In this document: positions 44,554 through 53,101 of the stretch, in pieces
Layout of the letters: each line of letters opens with the position of its first letter
How positions within the stretch are numbered: the stretch's first letter is position 1
NCBI RefSeq assembly: GCF_001931485.1
Contig: NZ_MSDV01000038.1
Location: 20,905-84,904, forward strand
Source of the DNA: Burkholderia sp. SRS-W-2-2016
GTDB lineage: Bacteria > Pseudomonadota > Gammaproteobacteria > Burkholderiales > Burkholderiaceae
Reading direction: 5' to 3'
Length of the DNA: 64,000 nucleotides
Notes under the pieces: model-generated
Told to the model about the DNA's origin: nothing
What the model saw: only the letters and a program-made list of their open reading frames with translations
Databases searched by the model: none
Made by a program: the position numbers and the translations under genes

Positions 44554-46971
44554 CTATTTGCGCGCCGCCAGATCGACACTGAGCGTGCCGTCCTCACCCA
44601 TGCGCACCGTCCCCTTCGACACATCGCGCCGATAGCCGTACAGATCGAATTTCATCGGCCCCGCGTTCGAGCTGTCCTCGATATAGGTGCGCGTGTTCGT
44701 CACCAGCGAATTGAACATCTTCACGTCGCCCGCGTCGATCCACACGTAGCTGTTGCCGGCGCCCGCCGGCGGTCTCGCGACCGCCGCGCCGCTGCGTTTG
44801 AATTTCAGCACGAGGCCTTCGTCGGTGACGGTCGCGCTCGCCAGCCGCGATACGAGCAGCGGCGGCGGAAACACCGTGTACTGATCGAACACCAGCTCGT
44901 TGCCCTTCAATTCGACACCCTTGCGCGCGAACGGCGTCAACGACGCGAGCGGAATGTCGAGCGCGCGCAGCAGGCCCGCTTGCGGCACGCCGAGCACTTT
45001 GACTTCGGTCGGCCGATACACCAGATGGCGTTCGTCCTCGGCCGCGAGCGTGCCGCTCATCGTGGTGGGCAGCCATACGCCCGGGAAGTGATTCCACAGC
45101 TTGATGCCGCCGCTCACTTCGAGCTTGCCGTCGGCGGGTTTGAGTTGCAGATCGTTCAGCGAGCGCGGCTTGTAGTCGAGCAGATAGTCGTTGAATAGCG
45201 CGGCCATCGCCGGCCACTGCTCGACCACCTCGCCGCCGATGATGTGGATGTCGTACTGATTCGGGTCGTCGAAGTCGACCGGCTCGCCTAGGATTTTCGG
45301 CACCATTTGCGCGTCGAGCGAACGCACGTGAAAGCCGATCCGCCCGGCCACGTAGAAGTCGACGTTTTGCACGTGAATTAATGGTGCGGGTGCCTGCGAA
45401 TGACGTTCGTCGTTCGGCTTCGCGGCGAGTGCGGAACCGGGGATCGCGAGGCTGCGGCCCGCGAACGCCGCGCGCGTGCCGACCGGAATCGCACGCGGCG
45501 CCGACGCGATGCGCAGTTTCTGCGGCACGTATTGCCAGACCGCGCGGGCCTGCGCGAGCGACGCCTGCTGCGCGCGCAACAGGCTGTCGTTGTAGCGCGC
45601 GCTCGCGCTGCCGATGCCGATGCTGCCGGCGCTGCCGGCTTGCGGAGTCTTTGCCGTGCCCGCGAGCGCCGGGTAAGACGGCAGGTGGACGTCGAGCGCG
45701 CCCGCTTCGTCGAAGCTCAGATAGCCGGCCGCCATCTGCTCGCGATAGTGGTACAGGTCGAGCACGAACGGCGCGTTCGCATCGGCCTGTGAGTTTGCGC
45801 CCGCCGCTGTCAGCGGCACGATCGCCATGTCGATGTTCATCGGCATCGAGCGCATGAACTTCACATCGCCGCCCTGCACCAGCAGACCGCGCGCGGGCAT
45901 CGTCGCGGGCCAGTCGATCTTCGGCACGCTGCCGTCGTCGAGCGTGAAGCGCACGCCCGCGGCGCTCGTGTCGATCCGCGTGATCGTCATGCTGAGCGCG
46001 GGCGGCGGCGTCAGTTTGGCGACCTGCATCACGACGTCGTCGCCGTCGAGCCGCGCGATCGGCGTATCGAGCTTCAGCAGATCGGCCATCCGTACGTGCG
46101 CGGCCTGCATCAGCTTGTCCGCGCCGACGCCGGCCACTTCGACGTGGTCCGCATGGAACACCAGTTGTTCAGGATTGCGCATCGACAGCGAACCGCTCAG
46201 CACGATCGGCACCCACGTGTCGCGATGCATGTCGCCGGTGATCCGCAGCGTGCCGCCGTCCTGCGGGACGACCCGCATATTGCGCAGCGGCGAGCCCTGA
46301 TACTGGAACAGATAGCGATTGAAGATCGCGGTGAGTTTCGCGCTGTCGAGCGTCACGTGGCCGCGATGCACGTGAATCGTCGTGCTGGTCGGGTCGTCGA
46401 ATACGACCGGCTGGCCGGCGTGGGTCGGGCTCAGCGTCGCGGCCATGTCGTGGATCATGAAGCCGATCTCGCCGGTCACGCGAAAATCGACGTCGCGCGC
46501 GAACATCAGCGAGCCGTCGATGCCGGAATCGCGCAGCGTCAACGCGCGGCTGCGGGTTGCGTTCATCCCGCTGGCGGCCGGCACGCGCGCGGCGATGCGC
46601 TGTTCGGCGGCGAGCTGGCGGGCTTTGTCGCGTTCGACGGTGGGAAGTGTTGATGAGGCGGGGGCGGTGTTGCTCTTCGCGTTGCTGTCCGCGTTGCTGT
46701 CCGCGTTGCTGTCCGCGCCGTCGCGCGCCGTAAGCGCGGCGCCGGTAATTAGCTGGCTATCCTGACTAGTTGCCGCGCTCGCGCGGGTCGTGGGCTTTGC
46801 GGACGCGTCGCTCGCGGTCGAACTGGCGTCCGCGCACGCGGACATCAATAGCGCGGCCGCCAACAGCGCAACACCTGCGCCGCAGCGCGAACGCCCTATC
46901 CGTTGTGTGCGCCGCGCTCGCGCAACCCGCGCGCCGACGCACCGGTAATCCAATGCCGCCTGCTGCTTCAT
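44554..46971 (-). CDS. Large lipoprotein with an internally duplicated beta-rich domain, function unknown
   Basis: An 805-residue protein. ATG 46971 has an AGGAGGGG ribosome site. A long basic N-terminus leads to a lipobox MSAC (Cys46), so it should be lipid-anchored. A disordered Ser/Asp/Asn segment follows, with the 4-residue repeat ADSN at about 86-97. Two related regions come next, at about 156-385 and 530-790: DVDFRVTGEIGFMIHDM with VVFDDPTSTTIHV in the first, NVDFYVAGRIGFHVRSL with VDFDDPNQYDIHI in the second, each ending in P-P-P strand-rich segments. Both resemble amphipathic beta proteins that handle lipids, but I do not recognise the family. It is apparently monocistronic. Confidence 0.8.
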   Translation of the reverse strand: MKQQAALDYRCVGARVARARRTQRIGRSRCGAGVALLAAALLMSACADASSTASDASAKPTTRASAATSQDSQLITGAALTARDGADSNADSNADSNAKSNTAPASSTLPTVERDKARQLAAEQRIAARVPAASGMNATRSRALTLRDSGIDGSLMFARDVDFRVTGEIGFMIHDMAATLSPTHAGQPVVFDDPTSTTIHVHRGHVTLDSAKLTAIFNRYLFQYQGSPLRNMRVVPQDGGTLRITGDMHRDTWVPIVLSGSLSMRNPEQLVFHADHVEVAGVGADKLMQAAHVRMADLLKLDTPIARLDGDDVVMQVAKLTPPPALSMTITRIDTSAAGVRFTLDDGSVPKIDWPATMPARGLLVQGGDVKFMRSMPMNIDMAIVPLTAAGANSQADANAPFVLDLYHYREQMAAGYLSFDEAGALDVHLPSYPALAGTAKTPQAGSAGSIGIGSASARYNDSLLRAQQASLAQARAVWQYVPQKLRIASAPRAIPVGTRAAFAGRSLAIPGSALAAKPNDERHSQAPAPLIHVQNVDFYVAGRIGFHVRSLDAQMVPKILGEPVDFDDPNQYDIHIIGGEVVEQWPAMAALFNDYLLDYKPRSLNDLQLKPADGKLEVSGGIKLWNHFPGVWLPTTMSGTLAAEDERHLVYRPTEVKVLGVPQAGLLRALDIPLASLTPFARKGVELKGNELVFDQYTVFPPPLLVSRLASATVTDEGLVLKFKRSGAAVARPPAGAGNSYVWIDAGDVKMFNSLVTNTRTYIEDSSNAGPMKFDLYGYRRDVSKGTVRMGEDGTLSVDLAARK

Positions 46972-47376
46972 CGTGTCCCCTCCTGAGGCCACGACGCGTC
47001 TTCGTGCGCGTGCTACGCGGCCGGGTTTGTCGCACGAAGCCGGGCGATCGTTCAGGCAGTCCGCGAGCCTGAAACGCCATGCCGCCGTTGCGCGCTATGC
47101 ATCCGATTGTCTTTTTTTGTCCGCGCGCTGCCGACAACATTTCTGGAGGGCATTCACCAAACAATCAAGCGTTTGAATCGCGCAGTTCGATTCGCGCAAA
47201 GGCGCATGTGCCGGGCCTCGGCGAGCTTGCGCGGGAAGCAGTTCAAACGCCAAGAAAACGGACGCGCCGAGCGCGCGGAGCGTGCCAGCCCCGCGCACCG
47301 CAAATGATCAGGGTGACGAAACGTTTTCCGTTGCGCATGCGGCAGTGCACTTAGGCGCGGCATGCCCGCGCCGCGC
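46972..47376. other. Intergenic region, 405 bp
   Basis: Upstream of the lipoprotein gene and downstream of livF. No gene or terminator stands out. Short frames here have poor composition and no ribosome sites. A T7 tract at about 47111-47117 lacks an adjoining stem. Confidence 0.4.
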
Positions 47377-48102
47377 TCAGCCGACGCCGAGCCAATCGTG
47401 CATCACATCCGCACGTTCGAGAAACGCTTCGAGCGCGCCGTCGAACACGATCTGGCCATGTCCCATCACTGCGACGCGGCTGGCGATTTCCTGTGCGATC
47501 ACAAGGCGCTGCTCGATCAGCAGCATCGCGACGCCGCGTTCGCGCAGCAGTCGCAAAGCGCCGGCGACCTGCTGCATCACCAGACTCGCGAGCCCTTCGC
47601 CGGGCTCGTCGATCAGCAGCAGATCGGGGTCGCCGAGCAGCGCGCGAGAGAGCGCGAGCATCTGTTGCTCGCCGCCCGACAGCACGCCCGCGCGGGTGCG
47701 CTTGCGCTCGGCGAGCACCGGGAACAGCGCGTACGCATCGTCGAGCGTGAAGCGCGGCGCGCGGCCGCGAGCGCGCGCCGCGCCGGCCGGCGCAATCCCG
47801 AGCAGCAGATTCTCGTGCACGCTCAGCGCCGCGAACACGTCGCGATGTTCGGCGACATAACCGAGCCCGAGCCGCGCGATTTCGAACGTACGCAGCCCGG
47901 CGAGCGAGCGGCCCGCGAAGCGCAGCTCGCCTTCGCAGCGCACGAGGCCCATCAACGCGCGCGCGAGCGTCGAGCGGCCCGAGCCGTTGCGGCCGACCAG
48001 CGCGACCACTTCGCCGGGCGCGATGCTCAGCGTGACGCCGTGCAGCGCCTGGCTCGCGCCGTACCATGCGTTCAGGTTGCGGATCTCCAGCAGCGCGCTC
48101 AT
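47377..48102 (-). CDS. livF: Branched-chain-type ABC transporter ATPase (LivF) with altered Walker A
   Basis: A 241-residue ATPase of the LivF type: IRNLNAWYGASQALHGVTLSI at the start, the signature LSGGEQQMLALSRAL near 141, Walker B LLLIDEPGEGLAS near 160 and switch-like LLIEQRL near 193. The Walker A loop reads GRNGSGRST, so the invariant Lys is Arg at residue 43 (codon 47974-47976). In most ABC proteins this change cripples ATP hydrolysis, so the subunit may be a degenerate site partner of LivG or may have reduced activity. It is the last gene of the liv unit, starting four bases before the livG stop. Confidence 0.85.
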   Translation of the reverse strand: MSALLEIRNLNAWYGASQALHGVTLSIAPGEVVALVGRNGSGRSTLARALMGLVRCEGELRFAGRSLAGLRTFEIARLGLGYVAEHRDVFAALSVHENLLLGIAPAGAARARGRAPRFTLDDAYALFPVLAERKRTRAGVLSGGEQQMLALSRALLGDPDLLLIDEPGEGLASLVMQQVAGALRLLRERGVAMLLIEQRLVIAQEIASRVAVMGHGQIVFDGALEAFLERADVMHDWLGVG

Positions 48103-48899
48103 CGGTTGGCACTCCGATCGGTTCTGTCGCCGCTACGCGCGCCCGCACGCGGTTCGCTCCGTTCGCCGAGATACGCGGCCCGCACCGCCGCGTCCGCGCG
48201 AATCGCCGCCGGCGTCCCGCTCGCGATAATGCGCCCCTGCACCAGCACCGAAATGCGATCGGCGAGCGCGAACACCGCGTCCATATCGTGCTCGACCATC
48301 AGCAGCGTGCGGCCGGCAGTGGTCGCGCGAATCAGCTCGATCGCGCGCGCCGCTTCCGCGCGGTTCATGCCGGCGGTCGGCTCGTCGAGCAGCAGCGTGT
48401 GCGCGCCGCCCGCGAGCGCGATGCCGAGATCGAGCGCGCGCTGCTCCGCGTAGCTCAGCGTGCCGGCGAGCGCATCGCGGCGCGCGCCGAGGCCGACCGC
48501 GTCGAGCACCTCGGCCGCGCGCGCATCGACCATCGGCGAGCCGGTCAACCGCTGCCACCAGCGCGTGCGGTCGCGCTCGGCGAATTGCGCCGCGCAGCGC
48601 AGGTTGTCGAACACCGACAGCCGCGCGAACACGCTGGTGCTCTGGAAGCTGCGCGCAAGGCCGCGGCGCGCGATCGCCGCCGGCGCAAGCCGCGTGATGT
48701 CCGCGCCGAACAGATGGATGCGCCCCGCGCTCGGCCGCGCGCCGCCCGCGACCAGATTGAACAGCGTCGACTTGCCCGCGCCGTTCGGGCCGATCAGCGC
48801 ATGGCGCTCGCCGGGCTCGATCTCCAGATCGACGCCGCGCAGGATGGGCGTCGGGCCGAAGCGCTTTTCGATGCCGTAGAGCGCGAGGGCGGGGATCAT
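48099..48899 (-). CDS. livG: Branched-chain-type ABC transporter ATPase (LivG)
   Basis: A 266-residue ATPase. Walker A is canonical, GPNGAGKST near residue 38. The LivG-type insert FQSTSVFARLSVFDNL near 85, the signature LSYAEQRALDLGIAL near 147, Walker B TLLLDEPTAGMNR near 166 and the switch His in LMVEHDMDAVF are all present. The last 20 residues are Arg/Ser/Asp-rich. The ATG at 48899 overlaps the livM stop (ATGA). It should pair with the altered LivF in an asymmetric ATPase dimer. Confidence 0.9.
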   Translation of the reverse strand: MIPALALYGIEKRFGPTPILRGVDLEIEPGERHALIGPNGAGKSTLFNLVAGGARPSAGRIHLFGADITRLAPAAIARRGLARSFQSTSVFARLSVFDNLRCAAQFAERDRTRWWQRLTGSPMVDARAAEVLDAVGLGARRDALAGTLSYAEQRALDLGIALAGGAHTLLLDEPTAGMNRAEAARAIELIRATTAGRTLLMVEHDMDAVFALADRISVLVQGRIIASGTPAAIRADAAVRAAYLGERSEPRAGARSGDRTDRSANR

Positions 48900-50347
48900 T
48901 GGGGGGCTCCGTCGGTTCTGTCGGCTGCGTTGGCTGCGTTGGCTGCGTTGGCTGCGTTGGCTGCGTTGGCTGCGTTGGCTGCGTTGGCTGCGTTGGTCGC
49001 GTTGGTCGATGCCGCTATGTCCACGCCGCCGGTTGAGGCTGCAGCGTTCACCGGACGAGCAAGGCGCTGGTGAGCGCGGCTCGCGCAACGGGTGGCCAGC
49101 ACCGCTAACGCGGCGAGCACGCACAGCAGCAATGCGACACGCAGCGGCGTCGCGGTCAGGGTGGACAGCACCGGCGTGGCACTGGCGCTCGCGTCCGAAC
49201 TTGCGCTAACGTCAACGCCTACGCCGCCGCCCGCCCCCACCAACGCTCCAAACACAGTCCCCTCATCCGCGCCGAACTGCGCCGCGTACGCCCACTGCAC
49301 GCCCGGCACGATCACCGCGAGCCACAACAGCAACGCTGCCGCGCTCCACAGATACGCGGCCCGGCAGCGTCGCCAGCCATACGCGCCAATTCGCGCCACA
49401 TGCCGCGCGCAGAAACCGGCCAGCCCATCCGGCGCCGCGATCACGACAACGACGAACAGCAGTCCGAGATAAAACAGCCACGCCCGCGTGACGCTCGCGA
49501 CGACCACGCTGAGAAACGTCAACACGACCGCGCCGGCGACCGGCCCGAAAAACGCCGCGCTACCGCCGATCACGGTCGCGATCAGCACCGCGCCAGAGCG
49601 CATCATGCCGACGCTTTCGGTCGACACCAGTTCGATATTGATCAGCCCGAGCGTGCCCGCGACGCCCGCGAAAAACGCCGACAGCACCACCATCCCGTAG
49701 CGGACCCGGCTCGGATAACAGCCGAGCGCCGCCGCGCGCACCGGGTTGTCGCGCACCGCGTTCGCAAGCCGCACGAGCGGCGTGCGCGACAGCGCGAACA
49801 TCGCGACGGCGGCGAGCCCGCACCACAGCGCGATCAGCGTATAAGCCTCGCGCGCCGGACCGAAGCTCCAGCCGGCCAGCGCCGGGCCGCTGGCGCGATC
49901 GATCGCGACGCCCGCGTCGCCGCCGAACCAGCCCGGCAAGGTCCACGCGGCCGCGACCACGAGTTCGCCGAGGCCGAGCGTGATCATCGCGAACGCGGTG
50001 CCGGCGCGGCGCGTCGCGATAAAGCCGAACAGCCCGCCGCACAACGCGCCGCCCAGACCGCCGACGAGCGGCAGCAACGCGAGCGGCATCCCGCTCGCGT
50101 TGAACACGCGGGCGGCGATCAGCGCGCCGAGCCCCGCATACGCGGCATGCCCGAACGACAGCAGCCCGGTCTCGCCGAGCAGCAGGTTGTAGGAGAGAGC
50201 GAACACGATCATCGTCGCGCTCTGCGCGAGGTACGCGAGCAGCCAGCTTTGCGGCCACAGGAACGGCGGCAGCGCGAGAAAAACGGCGAGCGCGAGCCAC
50301 GGCGCGAGCGTGCGGGGGCCGCCCCCCAACATCGTCCGCTTACGCAT
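48896..50347 (-). CDS. livM: Branched-chain-type ABC transporter permease (LivM) with extended C-terminus
   Basis: A 483-residue permease. The N-terminal 320 residues form the usual LivM helix bundle (ALSYNLLLGETGLLSFGHAAYAG near 50, AFAMITLGLGELV near 118, GGSAAFFGPVAGAVVLTFLSVVV near 262). Normal family members end soon after, near 330-360. Here another 150 residues follow, with two further hydrophobic helices and a tail of eight Asn-Ala-Ala repeats encoded by the tandem array at 48923-49003. It overlaps livH by 8 bp and livG by 4 bp. Confidence 0.85.
   Translation of the reverse strand: MRKRTMLGGGPRTLAPWLALAVFLALPPFLWPQSWLLAYLAQSATMIVFALSYNLLLGETGLLSFGHAAYAGLGALIAARVFNASGMPLALLPLVGGLGGALCGGLFGFIATRRAGTAFAMITLGLGELVVAAAWTLPGWFGGDAGVAIDRASGPALAGWSFGPAREAYTLIALWCGLAAVAMFALSRTPLVRLANAVRDNPVRAAALGCYPSRVRYGMVVLSAFFAGVAGTLGLINIELVSTESVGMMRSGAVLIATVIGGSAAFFGPVAGAVVLTFLSVVVASVTRAWLFYLGLLFVVVVIAAPDGLAGFCARHVARIGAYGWRRCRAAYLWSAAALLLWLAVIVPGVQWAYAAQFGADEGTVFGALVGAGGGVGVDVSASSDASASATPVLSTLTATPLRVALLLCVLAALAVLATRCASRAHQRLARPVNAAASTGGVDIAASTNATNAANAANAANAANAANAANAANAADRTDGAPQ
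48923..49003. repeat. 9-bp tandem repeat (GGCTGCGTT), eight perfect copies plus one variant
   Basis: Unit GGCTGCGTT runs head to tail from 48923 to 48994, then GGTCGCGTT at 48995-49003. It lies inside the last codons of livM and encodes Asn-Ala-Ala repeats on the minus strand. Nine bases per unit keeps the frame when copy number changes. Confidence 0.95.
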
Positions 50348-51278
50348 GATCGTCCCGCCGTCCGAACAACCCGCCCGGCCGCATCACCAGCACCGCGACC
50401 AGCAGCAGATACGGCAGCAGCGGCGCGAGTTGCGCGAGCGTCAGCGCGTCCCAGTCGGGCGGCAGCGGCGCGCCGGCGAACGACAGCACGTCGCCCAGCG
50501 ACACATCGCTCGTCACCGCCAGCGTCTGCACGCAACCGACCAGCAGCGACGCCGCCAGCGCCCCGCTCAACGAGCCGAGTCCGCCGATCACGACGACCAC
50601 GAACACGATCGAGCCGAGCGAGTCGGCCATCGCCGGTTCGATCACGAACAGCGGCGCGCCGATCACGCCGGCCAGCGCGGCGAGCGCAGTGCCGGCCGCG
50701 AACACGCCGGTGAACACGCGCGGCACGTTGTGGCCGAGCGCCTCGACCGCCTGCGGATGCGTCAGCGCGGCGCGCACAATCAAGCCGGTCTTCGATACGC
50801 GCAGCACTGCGGCGAGCGTCGCGAGCATCGCCAGCGAGACCGCCATCATGAACGCGCGATACCGGGTGAACACCGCGCCGTACAGCGAGAACAACGGCCC
50901 GTCGAGCACGGCGGGAATCCGCGCGGACAACGGCCCGAGCCCCCAGCCGAGCTTGACCAGCTCGCCGAGCAGATACGCGGCGCCGAACGTCAATAGCAGT
51001 TCGGGCAGATGACCGTGGCCGCGCACGCGCCGCAACAGCCAGCGTTCGAGCGCCGCGCCGACCAGACCGACGACGAGCGGCGTCACCACCAGCGCGCCCC
51101 AGAACCCGGCGCGCGCGGCCACCGAATAACCGACGTACGCACCGAGCATGTAGAAGCTCGCATGCGCGAAGTTGAGCACGCCGAGCATGCTGAAAATCAG
51201 CGTCAGCCCGGCCGACAGCATGAACAGCAACAACCCGTAACTGAGGCCGTTGAGCAAGGTGATGATGAACGACTGCAC
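50340..51278 (-). CDS. livH: Branched-chain-type ABC transporter permease (LivH)
   Basis: A 312-residue membrane protein with eight or so helices. LivH signatures are LNGLSYGLLLFMLSAGLTLIFSMLGVLNFAHASFYMLG at residues 9-46, GLIVRAALTHPQAVEALGHNVPRVF near 165, and IVFVVVVIGGLGSLSGALAASLLVG near 225. It forms the channel with LivM. The substrate cannot be told from the permease, and no periplasmic binding protein gene is next to the cluster. Confidence 0.9.
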   Translation of the reverse strand: MQSFIITLLNGLSYGLLLFMLSAGLTLIFSMLGVLNFAHASFYMLGAYVGYSVAARAGFWGALVVTPLVVGLVGAALERWLLRRVRGHGHLPELLLTFGAAYLLGELVKLGWGLGPLSARIPAVLDGPLFSLYGAVFTRYRAFMMAVSLAMLATLAAVLRVSKTGLIVRAALTHPQAVEALGHNVPRVFTGVFAAGTALAALAGVIGAPLFVIEPAMADSLGSIVFVVVVIGGLGSLSGALAASLLVGCVQTLAVTSDVSLGDVLSFAGAPLPPDWDALTLAQLAPLLPYLLLVAVLVMRPGGLFGRRDDHA

Positions 51279-51315
51279 GCGCGCGATCCGTCGAGGTTTA
51301 GTCTGGATTCCTGCG

Positions 51316-51765
51316 TTATTCGGACGAACCCGCGACCTGCAACGGCGCGAGCGCCGCGCGCAATTCGGCCGGCAGATTCACCGGCCGGCGCGTCGCACGA
51401 TCGACGTACACATGCACGAAATGCCCCTGCGCGGCGGGCTCCGCGTCGCCCTCTCTGAACAGGCCCACCTCGTAGCGCACGCTCGAAGTGCCGAGCCGCA
51501 CGACCCGCAAGCCGGCGTCGATGCGCTCCGGAAACACCAGCGGCGCGAAGTAATTGCACTGCGTCTCGACCACGAGACCGATCGTCGTGCCGTGCTCGAA
51601 GTCGAGCACGCCGGCGCGGATCAGATACTCGTTGACGACGGTGTCGAAGTAGCTGTAGTACACGACGTTGTTCACGTGACCGTAGACGTCGTTGTCCATC
51701 CAGCGGGACGTGATCGGCAGGAAGTGCGGATACGCGGCGCGCGGCGCCGGAGCGGGTTTATTCAT
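51316..51765 (-). CDS. Acyl-CoA thioesterase, 4HBT hotdog family (YbgC/FadM-like)
   Basis: A 149-residue hotdog-fold protein. The family motif, with active-site Asp in the pattern RWMDNDVYGHVNNVVYYSYFD, starts near residue 21. VVETQCNYFAPLVFPERI near 65 and VRYEVGLFREG near 96 complete the fold. Such enzymes hydrolyse acyl-CoA thioesters; the 4-hydroxybenzoyl-CoA subtype has the same Asp. It lies 37 bp upstream of livH on the same strand and may share its transcript, suggesting acyl-CoA metabolism of an imported acid. Confidence 0.85.
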   Translation of the reverse strand: MNKPAPAPRAAYPHFLPITSRWMDNDVYGHVNNVVYYSYFDTVVNEYLIRAGVLDFEHGTTIGLVVETQCNYFAPLVFPERIDAGLRVVRLGTSSVRYEVGLFREGDAEPAAQGHFVHVYVDRATRRPVNLPAELRAALAPLQVAGSSE

Positions 51766-51891
51766 CGGGTGTGCCAGGTATCGATGCGAACGGGGGCGAC
51801 CAGGTGCGGGCGGATTCGGCTTCGGGAGCGGGATGAGGTTCGGGGGACTTAACGCCCCCCCTGCCTCAGCGTAATCAAACGACGCGAGCCG

Positions 51892-53040
51892 TCACAGCGA
51901 CTCGGTGAGCATGCGCCGATAGTCGTCGGCGCTCGCCTCGCGCGGATTGGTCCGATGGCAATGATCGACCAGCGCGCCCTGCACGACCTTGTCGAACATG
52001 CTCGCGTCGACGCCCATCTGCGCGAGACCGGTCGGCAGCCCGAGCCGCGCGGTCATATCGAACACCGCCTGCGCGAGGTCCGCCTGTTCCGGTAGCCCCA
52101 TCACGCGACGCATCCGCGCAAAGCGGCGCTCGGCCACCACGCTAGGCGCGCTTTCGTTAAAGCGCAGCACCGCCGGCAGCACGACCGCGTTCAGCGTGCC
52201 GTGATGCAGCGAGGTGCGGCCGTTCACCTTCAGCCCGCCGAGCGGATGCGACAGCGAATGCACACAGCCGAGGCCCTTCTGGAACGCCATCGCGCCCTGC
52301 AGCGACGCGCTCATCATGTTCAGCCGCGCATCGCGATCGGCGCCGTCCGCGCACGCGCGCTCGATGCTGGCCCATGCGCGTTCGAGGCCGTCGAGCGCGA
52401 TGCCGTCGGCGGGCGGATTGAACGCGGGCGCGAGGAAGGTCTCGATGCAGTGCGCGATCGCGTCCATCCCGGTCGCCGCGGTCAGCCCCGGCGGCAGACC
52501 GAGCGTCAGCCCCGGATCGCACAGCGCCGACTTCGGCAGCAGATGCCACGAATGGAAGCCGAGCTTGCGGCCGTCGTTCAGGATCACGATCGCGCCGCGC
52601 GCGACTTCGCTGCCGGTGCCGGCGGTGGTCGGGATCGCGATCAACGGCGCGACCGCATCGGTGATCTTGCCGCTGCCGCCTTCGATCGTCGCGTATTGCG
52701 TGAGCGGCCCCGGATGCGTGGCCGCGATCGCGACGCCCTTCGCGAGATCGATCGACGAACCGCCGCCGACCGCGATCAGGCCATCGCAGCGCTCGTTGCG
52801 ATAGACGTCGGCGGCCGCGAGCACCATCGCTTCGGTCGGGTTCGACGGCGTGTCGTCGAAGACCGGCACATCGCCGAGCTTCAGTTCATCGAGCGTGCGC
52901 CGCACGAGGCCGGCCGCGACGACGCCTTTGTCGCTGATCACGAGCGGCCGCTTGATGCCGATGCGCGCGCACTCGGACGACAGTTGCGCCAATGCTTCGT
53001 AGCCCAGATGAATATGGGTCAGGTAGTAGATGAAAGCCAT
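51892..53040 (-). CDS. Iron-containing alcohol dehydrogenase (group III)
   Basis: A 382-residue Fe-ADH. The nucleotide-binding IAVGGGSSIDLAKGVAI is near residue 88 and AIPTTAGTGSEVARGAIV near 135. Metal ligands are Asp in GMDAIAHCIE, His in the same motif, His in CVHSLSHPLGG and His in SLHHGTLN. This pattern is shared by EutG/FucO-like, 1,3-propanediol and some hydroxyacid-oxoacid dehydrogenases; the substrate is unknown. ATG 53040 (MAFIYYLTH) follows GGGAGAA and was preferred over an in-frame start ten codons upstream. It is part of the minus-strand run with Nudix, thioesterase and liv genes. Confidence 0.85.
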   Translation of the reverse strand: MAFIYYLTHIHLGYEALAQLSSECARIGIKRPLVISDKGVVAAGLVRRTLDELKLGDVPVFDDTPSNPTEAMVLAAADVYRNERCDGLIAVGGGSSIDLAKGVAIAATHPGPLTQYATIEGGSGKITDAVAPLIAIPTTAGTGSEVARGAIVILNDGRKLGFHSWHLLPKSALCDPGLTLGLPPGLTAATGMDAIAHCIETFLAPAFNPPADGIALDGLERAWASIERACADGADRDARLNMMSASLQGAMAFQKGLGCVHSLSHPLGGLKVNGRTSLHHGTLNAVVLPAVLRFNESAPSVVAERRFARMRRVMGLPEQADLAQAVFDMTARLGLPTGLAQMGVDASMFDKVVQGALVDHCHRTNPREASADDYRRMLTESL

Positions 53041-53101
53041 GCCGTTGCTTCTCCCTGAGCGCGAGCTCATTGACCGCCGATTGAGATGGAGATGGATAAC
53101 T

